Shown here one piece after another: positions 21,035 to 32,393 of a DNA stretch of 64,000 nucleotides. Made by a program: the position numbers and the translations under genes. Position 1 is the first letter of the stretch. The number at the start of each line of letters is the position of its first letter. Source of the DNA: Sordariomycetes sp. S80-01Y (Eukaryota; Ascomycota; Sordariomycetes); NCBI GenBank assembly GCA_037042185.1, contig JAXQJY010000027.1, forward strand, positions 372,001 to 436,000, written 5' to 3'. The notes below the pieces were generated by a model. The model ran no database searches. It saw only the letters and a program-made list of their open reading frames with translations, and was not told the origin of the DNA.

Positions 21035-24000
21035 ATGAAGCACGTTCAGCACTTGAAGAGAAAGCTCCTCGGACGAACGCCCTCGTCTCCCCACCAGGGA
21101 TCAAGTAACTCATCCCAAGAGCCCGCAGACGCGTTGAGAACGACTGCGGAGGACGCCTCGAAGGAACATAAAAAGCGCCAGCTTGGTCTGATTCAAGTTA
21201 CACGAGAAGACGCATCAGAGCCTCAGCCAACAACCAAGGAGTACGACGTGGATATCATAGCAATCCATGGCCTCAATGGAGATGCCATGTCAACGTGGCG
21301 CCATCAGCCGGACGGAACACTTTGGCTGAGGGACCTCCTCCCCAAGTCTCTTCCAGGATGTCGTGCCTACACCTACGGATATCCTTCCAGAATCTTTTCT
21401 GGACCAACGGCAAGACTTCAAGAGTGCGCGCGTGACTTGCTCGTCTCGATTAGCCAGCTCCACGACACCACGTTGAGGGTATAGTACCTTGGTGCATCAT
21501 GTTGTCAGGCGATTCTGATTGTGAAATAGGAAAGACGACCTCTCATCTTCGTGTGCCACAGCCTTGGGGGAATACTTTTCAAGCAGGTAGGTATCTGAAC
21601 GAGGCTTAAGGTGGCGGTCTAATACTTTTTCAGGCCCTCGTCACCGCCCACGAGGATCATGAGCTCTACCAAGGCGTCTTGGACTCTATCATTGGCGTCA
21701 TATTTTTGGGCACACCTCATAGGGGCAGTGCCGTCGCAGATCTGGGAACAGTCGCTGCTACAATCCTCAACACGTTTGTGGCCACGGCATCTATCGGTTT
21801 GAAGTCAAGAGCAACAAATACCGACTTTCTGCGTCATCTTGCTCATGACTGTGTGGCTCTTCAAGATTTGAGTACGTCGGCTCGCAACCGTCTGGGAAAA
21901 ATACTCGTTGTTTCGTGTTTCGAAATGTACCCGATCCCTCCGCTGGATAACTTGGTGAGAGTGTGAATGAGGCTGACTGGGGACACATTAGCTAACGCCT
22001 GAGATAGATTGTGGACAGTACTTCTGCTATTCTGAACATACCGAACGAGGAAATCATCCCGATGTATGAGAATCATCATAGCATTTGTCGCTTTCCCTCC
22101 GAGACGCCAAGCTATATGAAGGTGGCAGGGGCACTTCAGAAGATTGCTTCAAAGGCGTCAACTGCGCTTCAAGCAGATCCAAAATTAGAAAATTCAAGCA
22201 CTCACTCTTCCAGTCTTGGTGAGTCGAAATTTGGATATGCGGAGCGCAATGCTGACTGGTTCAAAGTTTTGACCGACTTGGAGAGGACCTGCATGTCTCT
22301 TCTCAACGATTGTGACTCGTCCAGACACGCCGAAGAGCCACCAAGTCCAGTTCCAGGAACCTGTCAGTGGATTCATAGCCACCATGTTTTCACTTCTTGG
22401 CTCGAGACAGGGAGTAACGCTCTTCTGTGGTTGACAGGGCGCCCGGGCTCGGGTAAGACGACGCTCTCCTGGTCGTTGTGGAAATACATCAAAGACGCGC
22501 GCTTGCCATCAAGTGACGTCGTTATATTTACGTGTCAGAATATAAACACGCAAACGTCGGCCAAGGCGGTTGTCATAGGCCTGATATTGCGCATCATTGA
22601 CCGTCATCGGTCGTTGATCCGGCATGTGCGAACCGTTTTTGAAAGGCAAGGGCCAAGCATGGTCCACTCTTTTTCGCTGCTTTGGCGCATCTTTCTTGGA
22701 CTCATCAAAGACCCCAAAGTTGGCGTACTCTATATTATCCTGGACTCATTAGACGAGTGCGAGCAGTCGTCTTGCCATCATCTTCTGGAGGCTATCTTCG
22801 ATCTTCTTTCAGACCAACTTCCGTCTACGCACCGGGGCAATCGAGTCAGGTTCCTAATCACAAGTCGCCCTCTCCTTCATGAGTCCTACATTAATGCTAA
22901 AGAAATTCCCCGGTCTCACATCTCTATCGACGAGGACAATTCTGGATATACGAAGGACCTCGAGCTGTTCATTCGCGAGCGAGTGAACAATATATGCGCA
23001 AAACGGCAATACCCGAGCGAGACCAGGGACTATCTTTATGAGGCCATAGACTCCAAGGCGGATCGCACATTCTTATGGATCCAACTTATCCTTGGCTCTA
23101 TTGAAAACAGCCTGCTTACATCGCGGAAAGAATTACACAAGATCTTGACTACCATTCCGGACGACCTGGTGGCGACCTACCACCGATATCTCTCTGGTAT
23201 TCCTCTCGAGCATCAAGACGATGCACTCAAGCTACTGCAACTGCTTCTGGCTAGCTCCCGCCCTCTGAGCCTCAACGAACTAAATATTGCATTCACGATT
23301 GAAGATTCCCATATGGCGACAGAAAATATCCGACAAGATGCGCAGCAGGCTATCGCTCACACTGTTCAAAGTATTCTTGGCCCTCTGATAAAGCTTTCGA
23401 AGTACCAAGATTCGGAAGAGCCGTGCCTCTCATTGATTCATCTATCACTCAAAGACTTTTTCTTGGATGAAACTGCCAGCAGAAACAGTAATTTCCCTGC
23501 TATCCGAGAGGTAACTGCCAAAAATTCTGCTTTGCGAATGGCAACTGTTTGCATTCAATACCTCCTCCTTGAAGATTTCCATTCGGACTTCTTCACCGAG
23601 AATGATTCGCCCGTAAACCTGTTATTTGAGGTTCCCGGCTTCTTTGACGAGTCGCCCACCGACGGGGCCGAAGATGCTTCACCAGATGGGAGTGGTTCCT
23701 ATCTCCACCCCGACGTTTTGTTTCAAGAGAAGGACGCATTGATCCCGGGTATCTGCGATTTCATCCGTTCAAAGCACGGCTTCTACGAGTATGCATCGAT
23801 AAATTGGGCAAAACATCTTTCTCTCTGCGAGGACATATCTCCGGACACTCTACGAGCTAAAGCGATGATGCTTCTGGATATTGATACGGCCGCCTGCCGC
23901 AACTGGCTGGAAACATATAGGAATGTAGCCGTCAGTCCCATTGACGACACTAGTATTGATCAGGACACCGTGGTACTAGCTTCGCAATTCAACCTCGCCA

Positions 24001-25037
24001 GTGCTCTGCGTCACCTGCTCGAGAGCCGGGGGCCATCCCAAGCCATCAAAGACCGGAGTCTTTACTGGGCGTGTCGGCTCGGCCACGACCGAGCTATTTG
24101 CCCACTTCTACAAGCGGGCGCTAATCCGAACGCTCAAAGTTTGGATCGGCAGACCGCCTTGGCAATCGCCTCCGAGCACGGACATCTCACCTGTATTGTC
24201 AAGCTGCTGGGGGACGAAAACATTGATGTCAATGCACCAGGAAGGCAAAGTAGAAGCGCTCTTTCGTTCGCCTGTGGCGGTGGCCACCTTGAAATCGTTA
24301 GGACACTTCTGAGCCACAAGGACTGCCGTAGCAACGACCCAGATATCTCGGGAGCAACTCCATTCTTCTGGGCCGTAGGAGGCGAACACGACTCTGTAAT
24401 CAAGATGCTGCAAAGGCGAAGCAAGATCGACATCAACCACCAGGACAAGACAGGCCGCACTGCTATCTCCTGGGCGGCTGGAGACGGAACAGCCCAAGCG
24501 CTGGCGACACTTCTCACCTTCAAGAACTTCGATGTTAACATAGCAGATCAAACTGGCCGGTCGCCACTATCGTGGGCCTCCGGTAATGGTCATGTAGACA
24601 CAGTTCTACTACTCCTACGGAATAAGAAGGTGGATAAGACTAGTGTCGACCGTGACAGTAGAGGCGCAATATCTTGGGCTAGCGCGGGCGGGCACGTCGA
24701 TGTTGTCGTTCTTCTTCTAAACCAGAATTGTCCCGGAGCCGATACGCAAGATATAGATGGATGGACTCCTTTAGCATGGGCTATTCAAAAAGACTCGCCA
24801 GCGACTGTCCGGGCACTCTTAGGTAGCGGACGTGTCGAGCTCGACCGACAAGATCGAAAAGGACGGACGGCATTATCATGGGCTGTGGAGTATGGTCATG
24901 CCGGAGTTGTTGAGGCGCTATTACAAAGTGGCGCGGACCCTGATGTTGTGAGTAAAGACGGCAGGACGCCTGCCACAATAGCTAAGTCGTTTGGGAGGGA
25001 TGATCTGGTCGCGCTGCTCAATGCTTCGAAAACATGA
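21035..25037 (+). CDS. NLR-type receptor: SesB-like alpha/beta hydrolase - NACHT - ankyrin repeats (four exons, 1283 aa)
   Basis: Fungal NLRs of this plan are linked to non-self recognition and regulated cell death. The N-terminal lipase-like domain has AIHGLNG (residues 76-82), a nucleophile elbow CHSLGG with Ser near 159, and FLGTPHRGS. The NACHT domain has Walker A GRPGSGKTT (about 418-426) and a Walker B-like IILDSLDECE. A winged-helix-like middle region follows, then about ten ankyrin repeats from roughly residue 930 to the end (repeated G-R-T-A-L-S-W-A and G-H-x-x-V-V-x-x-L-L patterns). Exons are 21035-21478, 21530-21586, 21634-21954 and 22008-25037, with introns of 47-53 nt, and no stop interrupts the gene. 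The repeats are fairly uniform but not identical at DNA level. The ligand is unknown. Confidence 0.93.
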
Positions 25038-25349
25038 AAGTATGTTTGAAGCCAGAAATCATTCAAAATTTGGAAAGACAATTGAATCTAGTTTCAAGAT
25101 CCCAAAATAGTTACTAGTGACGCTTGGCTGGAAAACATTAGTGGTTGAAAGGGACTCAGATATACAGAAGGGCCAATATCATATACGAAGATAGAATTAT
25201 AACGAAAGACCTCGGACTTTAGCGTACGAATTTGAACATAAGAAATCCATGCGTTAATTCAAAGCTATAGTAACGGCAGTAGCTCCGTTAGGAGATGGAG
25301 TGTGGCATTCCCGAAAACGAGCCATGCCGGCGGCTATATCGCGTTGCGC

Positions 25350-25382
25350 TTTCTTTTTCTTTTTCTTTTTCTTTTTCTTTTC
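25350..25382. repeat. (CTTTTT)n microsatellite
   Basis: About five copies of a six-base pyrimidine unit in the 3' region of the NLR gene. It is probably length-variable between strains. Confidence 0.85.
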
Positions 25383-25848
25383 GTCTCCTTTCTGCCCCTT
25401 TCTGTGATTGTGACATTGGTCTTTTGCTACTTCGTTAGAGCGTTGCATCCATGCAAGCCGGCTTTGTTATATGGACCCTATCAGAAAATCAGGGGTCAAA
25501 GACTGAATCGCTTCGTAGGGTAAGGCATAAGGAAAAGATCACAAAACCTGGCAGGGTGAGGCGGCGCTTACTGTAGAGGTCAAAGGGGACGTGAAAACGG
25601 CAGAAGGAGAGCAATGACCCAGACAAAGTTGATAGGCCCCTGAATGTACTTTGTAGTAAGCTAGACCACGAAATGTGTGACTCGAAGCAGGTCCTGATCA
25701 GCAACAGCGCCGAGCAACGCGCCAGCGGGTACCATTGACTTGACGCGGAATAGCCACAACTAAATCTCTTCCCGAGCCACTTTCCACCGATTATGAAAGA
25801 CTAATAGTGGCAGGTGATGCCTGATGAAAGGGGGCAAAAAAAGAAAGA

Positions 25849-25969
25849 ACATACAACAGCCGGTATTCGCTGGTCGTCACCGACCCAACTACTAATCAGC
25901 CCCTCAGCGGCTTGACTATGGGAGAGCGGACGGGATCCCGTATTTTCCACTGGGTATGGTCGTATGTGC
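25849..25969. repeat. 121-bp dispersed repeat, copy B
   Basis: The core is identical to copies A and C. Unlike A, this copy also shares diverged upstream sequence with C, from roughly 25690 (pairing with about 34597). For about 30 bp downstream (TGCTAG...GAATTTGCTC) it resembles copy C and the sequence at 32387-32415. The core is therefore far better conserved than its own flanks. Confidence 0.9.
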
Positions 25970-26379
25970 TAGGTTTGATGTGAATTTGCTCTTTTGAGGG
26001 ACGGCCCGGCGATCATCGTCTTCTTCGTTGGAGCTTAGATCAATCTGTGGCTAGGGTGATCTATAGCTGGATTCATCTATGGCTATCCGTGCTTGACTGT
26101 CTTAGCAAGATTGAGATGCTCAATGAGATCCGACAGAGCGAAAGCCTGCGTGCTCAGCGACCCCCCCTGAAGAGAAAGGCCGATAATTTGAAACGCGTGT
26201 GTTGCAAGCCATTGTTCTACCGTCAGCACACTCAGTGCCTGTCTGTTCTCAGATCGGCAGCCAATAGGCCGTATTGTAGAAACCAGCTGTAGGTTCTTTA
26301 TGCAGTTGGTTGTACTTCAGAGGTAACACGCTGCTTCGCCGCTCGTCGTGGAGACCCCTCTCACCACCCGCGGCTTACG

Positions 26380-28440
26380 GCTCATGCTTCGACTTTTGTG
26401 TCCACGATGCTTCAAGTTTCGCAAGAGACGTTATCATCGTGTGAAAGATGAAATCACTTTTGACGGAGTGGCGTGATTCCCCGAGTGCCCATATCTTGGC
26501 CCTATTCGGCGCCATGGGATATGGGAAAACTGTCACGATGGCTTTCATAATCGAGCATATCAAGCTTCTCAATAGGGTTCGGATTCCCAGGGAGTTGTTG
26601 TGCTACCATTACTTTCGAGACGACAAGTCCGGTAACGCTCTGTACGTCATGTCGAGCCTTGTCCAGCAACTTCTTAGCTCGAGGGACCAGTCCAAGCTCA
26701 AGTTCAGCGATTGGTATGAGGAGCGCCGATCCGAGGACAACAGAGCCTCAACGCAGGACTCGACTATGCTTGCAGACTTCTTTTTCAAAACTGTAAGAAG
26801 ATCGGACCGTCGGGCTTGGGTGTTCATTGATGGCTTAGATGAGTGCGACGAGGAGTCGCGCATCGAACTGCTGGCCGCATTCAAGGAGCAATTGCCGTCA
26901 ATTCCGGGCTCAAGGTCTGCATATCGTCCCGATACTACGCAGAGACTGAGAATCTCCTCCAAGACGCTTTCAAGGTACGGATGCAAAAAGGCCCCGAGCG
27001 TGATGCCGCCATTGTATCGCACATGGTAATCAAACGCCTTCCTTTCCTGGACGATACCCCAAAGATGTACGTCATCACGAGGCTCTCGAAGCTGGCCGAC
27101 GGAATTATGATCTGGGTACACACGGCAGTCAGTTTACTAGCCCAGCGCAAGACTATGACGATTGCTAAACTGGAGGCTTTCCTGCGGGACGAGCTGCCTG
27201 GGTCCAAATGGTCAGATATGTACGGAAAGTTGTTCGTCCAAATTACCAGCGAACATGACCAAATCAGAAGAATCTCGAGTATGCTCTCGAGATTCTGGCC
27301 ACAGCGGAAAAGACCACTCAGCATGCTCGAACTCACGTGAGTTGTGGCGCTCAGAGATCCAGCCAACGATATTGAAAGTGTCAAAGACTTCCAGCGCTTT
27401 GTCGAGACTAGGAGATTGCAGGGTTTCTTAAGCCCTTTTATTCAAAGCGTGGACTTTGGAGCTGAAAAGATGCGCCAGGTCAGATTGGTGCACTAGTCGC
27501 TTAGAGAACAAATCTTCAAGTCACCGCCGCGTCTCTGGGCGCAGCCGCGGAGCCACGTCACTGTCCCTGAAGAACACAATATTCGGAGGCGTTCAGAACT
27601 GCACGGCGAGATTGCTAGGCAATGTGTTCGGTATCTACTCGCCAAGGACATTCAAGATCTCGAGCTTTTCTCGGAGGAGCAGACCTTAAAGCAGACACTG
27701 GATAGCATGCCCGGGATGGATGTGTTTGGCGATGGATCAATAGACGGTGATAACAGCTCCAACTGTGACGATATAGAGCAGAAATTTGATCTTAGCGACA
27801 GCGGCTTCGGAGAGTTTTTCAAGTATGCATCATGCTACTGGCTCCTGCACATGCGGGAAGGCGACCACCGGAGCGGGCCACCATTATCAGAGGCCCTGAG
27901 CTTCACAACAGCAGAAACCATGATTTCAAAAGGCTGGTGTAAGCAGTTTCATCGGCAAGATTGCACCCTCAAAGTGGACGAGTCGTAAGCCCGCCTGCAG
28001 AACTTGGACCCTTGGACAATTGTTTACTTGTACGGACCAGGGCCTCTTCTGTTGGAGTTATTACAACAGACCACCAAGACGGGTTCTGGGTACTCTTCTG
28101 CTTTGATTCAACAAACAAGCGCTGTGCAAGCGCTTCTTGCAATAGGCCATATGAAAAGAATAACCGTGCTGATGCAGTTCAAGCCTGGGGAAGACCTCGA
28201 ACACCCCATGACCCTTTTCGGCGAAGTGCTTCCCCATTGGTCTAGGAGAGACCAGCCACGAGTGACCTCCAAATGACAACAGGATCTTGAACCGGTCTTC
28301 GAGCACATGGAAGCGACTTTCGACGAGACGATCACACAGCAGTGGGGCAATGAGGTCTTGTGCTTAGCTTCCCTCCACGGCTGCATCCCTGTTTTGAGTG
28401 CAGAAATATACTTACACTTCTCTACCTTCAACTTCTCTTG
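26380..28440 (+). pseudogene. Decayed NACHT-type NLR gene
   Basis: The remains of a NACHT ATPase are clear. They include a P-loop GAMGYGKT near 26515-26535, a Walker B-like WVFIDGLDECDEES, then SSRYYAETE and W-V-H-T-A-V-S-L-L, and a long helical C-terminal part ending in VLCLASLHGCIPVL. The reading frame changes at least once within the NACHT domain, near 26905, and several stops follow (for example VH-stop-SLREQ near 27495, a CAG-to-TAG type change). The 5' part before the P-loop is also damaged. It lies 1.3 kb downstream of the intact NLR but has a different NACHT subfamily signature, so it is not a simple tandem copy of it. Confidence 0.8.
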
Positions 28441-28900
28441 CTCTCGCTTCTGCGCTGACTCTGCGCGGGCATTGGCCTTCTTGGCCTAGTAATGGTCTGA
28501 CCAGACCTTGAGACCCGCAATGAAGGCCGCAATACCGGCCCCAACGATCACTGGCCAGCCTGCCATGATGAATTCAATTGTTGTCAGGTCGTTCAAATCA
28601 AATGGGCTAGAATTCGTGTACAAACAAACAGAGCAGAAGGTTCAATGTTGCCATGGCCATTTCAGCGTGTATCCGCTGGCAGTTGCCACCAAAGCTCCTC
28701 TCCTTCCAACTTTCCACAAACATCAAGACCGATGGTTCAATCAGTCGTACCTCCCTCATCCGGGACCCTGGATTTCAACGTGGATACGGACCTGATCAGG
28801 AACGTCTGTGGACGTGAACCTTCAGGGGCTCTTTGCCATTGCCAGGTATAGGTTTCCTTGATCGAATAGATTGTAACGTGATTGTTGCTTGGCCCGAGAG
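28390..28900 (-). other. Possible minus-strand relic with a membrane segment
   Basis: On the minus strand a hydrophobic segment (AGWPVIVGAGIAAFIAGLKV) is followed, across one stop, by a Lys/Glu-rich stretch (ANARAESAQKREQEKLKVEK). Further 5' lies a fragment reading VRIHVEIQGPG. This looks like the tail of a membrane-anchored protein, but the pieces do not form a gene I can support. Confidence 0.3.
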
Positions 28901-29461
28901 AACAAATGATTTTTGGCGCCAAAATTATCCGCTTTGGGCCTCACCTCTTGTCTCTTAGAAGGCTTTCCTGTTTCAGACTGGCCGTTGCTTAAGTTGTGTG
29001 GCACTGCTTGAGCACTGGCAGCGTGAAGCGACGCAGCTTACTTGACCAGTGTACAGACACTCAACATGGCCGCCTGCCAGTCTTTAGATTCGAAGATTCC
29101 TCAAAATACTGTTGACGATTCGAAACATTACCTTGTTGTGATTTATAGCCTTCGGGACAACTTTATAGGAGCCCTTTCCTCATTTATTTGAGTCTTAATA
29201 ACGTACAGTAAGGTGATTAAAGTTCCGAGTGAGCATTACCTTTAGCATTATAGTTATTTAGGTAGTATTAAGCATAAAATATAAAGAATATTAAGTTGAG
29301 CAGTAGTTAGTTATATCCTCACTCGGAACTTCTGCCAATCCACGGTGCCCTATGTGTGTAACGCAGCGCGTCGAAAGCCGGCACCTTTTACAACTTCAAG
29401 TTCCATGTGATTTAACTTCCAATCTTTCCTGACTCAGGGTACAAAGTGAGTCTCACGCCAC
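28900..29461. other. AT-rich intergenic stretch
   Basis: No gene. It contains the small inverted-repeat element at 29220-29331. Confidence 0.5.
29220..29331. mobile_element. 112-bp AT-rich MITE-like element
   Basis: The perfect 14-bp terminal inverted repeats are AAGTTCCGAGTGAG at 29220-29233 and its reverse complement at 29318-29331. They enclose an AT-rich core with no coding capacity. I see no clear target-site duplication and no second copy in this window. Hairpin formation or chance are alternatives. Confidence 0.5.
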
Positions 29462-31276
29462 TCACGATTTCTCTACTCCAACATCGCAGCCAGCTGGATT
29501 TCTCGTGGGCGGCATCTTATAGCAACCCCGCTGACCCGTATTCCTGAGCTTCATTGCCCGGTAGTCGTCCTCAATCTTCTTCGTTTCCTTGTCTTTCTTT
29601 CCTTTTGTAAACCTTAAGTATTGCAAATACGCCTCCTCTTTGATGAGATTCATCCACCGGGTCCGATTCACGTTAGCACACCCTGGCTGATCGCACCATA
29701 AGAGGTGTTTATTGTGCTTTGTGTATATCTGCTCGGATATATCATCGAGCAAAGCCATCCATGGCGGGCTTGTTGGTCTCCTGATTTCCCAATGATATCT
29801 ATAACTCAAGAAGATTCTGCCTGAGATGAGCTGCCAAGCGAATGCACCACTGCACGTTTCGCAATCCAGTACTTGTATACGCTTGCAATCGCATCGAAAT
29901 TCTTGGGGCCCATACTCTGTATCAGGATAGTTTGTATTGCCTGGCTTGATGAAACACCGACAAATGCCGTCACGCGCAAACTTTTGTAGTCTTCCCTGTC
30001 GCAGCACGTGTTGGCAGCATGTAAGATTGTCAAGTAGATTGCCATCTAGGGCAGCCAAAATGGCGTTACGGACCTGCACCAACGAGGGTATGCTCTTGGC
30101 ATCAATATCGAAAAGGGCAAGATCCCAACCGAATGATAACTCAACTGCCGTACGGTAGCAATGTGACATGTGAAGCCGTGGGTTAGCAGAGACCACACAA
30201 TCAGACCTTGGTGGCTCGATCTTGGGTTGGATGTATTGATGTGCTCGGCGTCTGCAGAATTGCTTCGTATCTTTGCCTGCCTTGCTCGCCATTTGGCGTG
30301 CAACTGTGTGCCACATCACCGGTGCTGTGACTCCATGGCCGCATATATGCCAGCTGCCAGTTGTTCCGAGGCAGTTGAGCTTCCCTGCTCCGGCATCGTA
30401 AGCTTCGAGGTCTTGGGCGGGAAAGAAAACACCTGCATGGTTCTCTCCGCAAGCTTCGCAGAATCGAGGCTTCCGCAAACTGACGAGTCGTGGGTCCCCG
30501 CCCCCTCGGTTGCTTACCTCAACACACGATCCGCAATACATGGGGACCTCAACGCCTCCTATTTGATCGCGCCTCAGCTGTTTGGAAGCCTCGGCACGTT
30601 CCCCAGCTGAGAGCTTGCCCACGTGAAAGCACGGTCGCCGTTCCCTGAGCCCGAGCTCACCTTTGTACTCATTGAAGTCCTTCGAGTCAAAGATTCTGAA
30701 GTAGATCGGTGATGCCTGGCGGAATGACCAAAGTGATAAGGGCGAAAGTTGCTTCATGAGTTCCGAGACGATCTCCTCAGGCATATTACTGAGGCTTGGT
30801 ACATCGCTGGTGTCCTTTGGACTGTAGTGGCTTCCGACAATCTGGGTTCTCTGTTTTCTCGAAAAGTCGTTTATATCTTTAGATCGTAACTTTCCTTTTA
30901 TAGAATTCATTGCTCGATCCCTGATGTGTCTTGCAGACCGGGACCAGCTCGAGAACCAGTCGTGCATGCGGCAGTATACATGCTCCTGGTGCCATGTCCT
31001 GCATGTTGCATTGTGATCAAAATAGCATACCTTGAGGGCAATCTTTTCGTCGTTGATGTTGAATGTCGTACTGTCACCGATGATACCCATTGAATGAGAA
31101 ATAGTCGCATCCGTTGGGACCGCTCCATCATTTTCGTCCGAGCATCCCTGGCTCTCGCGGCTCAAAGTGGTAATTGAGCTCCCGATAAGTCGATAGAAAA
31201 GACCAGCCCATGAGAGGGAATTGACTTCATGTCTCGTGAAGTAGTCGAAGCCGAATGAACGTTCAAGATATAGCAT
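29462..31276 (-). CDS. Cys-rich F-box-like protein (single exon, 604 aa)
   Basis: An F-box-like motif lies at about residues 159-198 (SLSNMPEEIVSELMKQLSPL followed by S-L-W-S-F-R-Q-A-S). This suggests a substrate adaptor for an SCF ubiquitin ligase. After it come many paired cysteines (CGSC, CEAC with G-E-N-H, CRCF, CDCK, CETC, C-D-Q-P-G-C) that could bind zinc. The C-terminal 60 residues are strongly charged. No signal peptide or membrane segment is seen. The single long exon is open without interruption and its ATG sits shortly after an upstream stop. Large lineage-specific F-box families are common in ascomycetes. The substrate is unknown. Confidence 0.8.
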   Translation of the reverse strand: MLYLERSFGFDYFTRHEVNSLSWAGLFYRLIGSSITTLSRESQGCSDENDGAVPTDATISHSMGIIGDSTTFNINDEKIALKVCYFDHNATCRTWHQEHVYCRMHDWFSSWSRSARHIRDRAMNSIKGKLRSKDINDFSRKQRTQIVGSHYSPKDTSDVPSLSNMPEEIVSELMKQLSPLSLWSFRQASPIYFRIFDSKDFNEYKGELGLRERRPCFHVGKLSAGERAEASKQLRRDQIGGVEVPMYCGSCVEVSNRGGGDPRLVSLRKPRFCEACGENHAGVFFPAQDLEAYDAGAGKLNCLGTTGSWHICGHGVTAPVMWHTVARQMASKAGKDTKQFCRRRAHQYIQPKIEPPRSDCVVSANPRLHMSHCYRTAVELSFGWDLALFDIDAKSIPSLVQVRNAILAALDGNLLDNLTCCQHVLRQGRLQKFARDGICRCFIKPGNTNYPDTEYGPQEFRCDCKRIQVLDCETCSGAFAWQLISGRIFLSYRYHWEIRRPTSPPWMALLDDISEQIYTKHNKHLLWCDQPGCANVNRTRWMNLIKEEAYLQYLRFTKGKKDKETKKIEDDYRAMKLRNTGQRGCYKMPPTRNPAGCDVGVEKS

Positions 31277-32347
31277 GTTGGCTACGATTATCAGGAGGTT
31301 CGTTTAAGCAAGGAGGATTCTGTGGAGGACAGCATTTGACGAGCAGGTTGTGGCTTTTATACCAGAGAATCATGCCAAACTATAAATTATAATTTTATCT
31401 ACAAGCTTTGGAGGCCCTCGTGATGAAATTTTAGGTTTACGGTAAGGGCAGCTTGTCATTCTAGTAGTGCACATATGCCAAATCCATGGCGGCGAGTTTC
31501 CCGCAAGAATGGCTCTCGTCTCTTGAGGCTAATGTCTTATGTCATACAAAAAGCGTGACGCCACATTATAGTGTGACCAAGTAGGCCTTATGTTCGACAT
31601 CTTATTAATAACTTCGCACCGCCCAGAGCAATGCACCTGAGCTTTGAGGTCCTTGCGACTCTTCTATCACCTAACTCTGTTGATGAAATTCGTGTATAAA
31701 TAGGAGTACCTAGCAGCCGCTGCCGAAATATAGGTAACACTGTTGAAGTACCAGTTGGCAAACATACCCTACAAAAATCAGGCTCTGCGCAGCCTGGAGG
31801 CTGAGAAGGAACAGTAATTCATGGAAGCAAGCCAGAATTAAGTCGATGCTCTGAAATTCGTCCTCATTCAATATCAGCGTAATACTTCCTGTGTATATAA
31901 GACACGTACGAATTTCGGATAGAGCTGGTCCTTACCTTGGTGCAAAGTAGTCAGCATAATGACAGGCTCTTACCAGAAGACTACTAAGCCCTGGCATCTG
32001 GCTGAATTTGGATCTGAGTCATGAAACTTTTCGAACAAATGCAATATGGGGGCATAAAGCCCAATATTTATCACTTAGGCGATAACAACCAATGAATAAT
32101 GGGATTTGGGCGGCACCTAAAACTGGGTTTCTATATTTAAGAAACAAGAACTTGAAATGTAGCCTAATACGTCGACACTAGAAAAAACGGTCCCGTTTGT
32201 TGGTGGTAGACGGATCAAAACGGTGGCTTTTATGGGTCTGCACAGGGGCCGATAGAGCTCAACTTCATCCACTACAGGAAGCCATAGCCTTTAAAATTTG
32301 AAGGACAGACATCACTTAGTAGAAGACATTGAGCATATACCAAGGAC
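31277..32347. other. AT-rich gene-free stretch
   Basis: About 1.1 kb of AT-rich sequence with no supported gene. It covers the upstream region of the F-box gene and the approach to the amidase relic. Confidence 0.5.
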
Positions 32348-32393
32348 TTGACGGGATCGCTTATTTTCCACTGGGTATGGTCGTATGTGCTAG
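32348..32393. repeat. Partial fourth copy of the 121-bp repeat
   Basis: The last ~45 bp of the repeat recur here with about three mismatches (GACGGGATC then TATTTTCCACTGGGTATGG and so on to GTGCTAGA). It directly abuts the amidase relic. The following 30 bp resemble the flanks of copies B and C. Confidence 0.75.

Larger units (their letters stand above)
25038..26379. other. Intergenic between two NLR loci
   Basis: No gene is supported. It holds a T/C hexanucleotide run (25350-25382) and copy B of the 121-bp repeat. A diverged duplicate of sequence found near 34.6-34.8 kb surrounds that copy. Confidence 0.5.
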
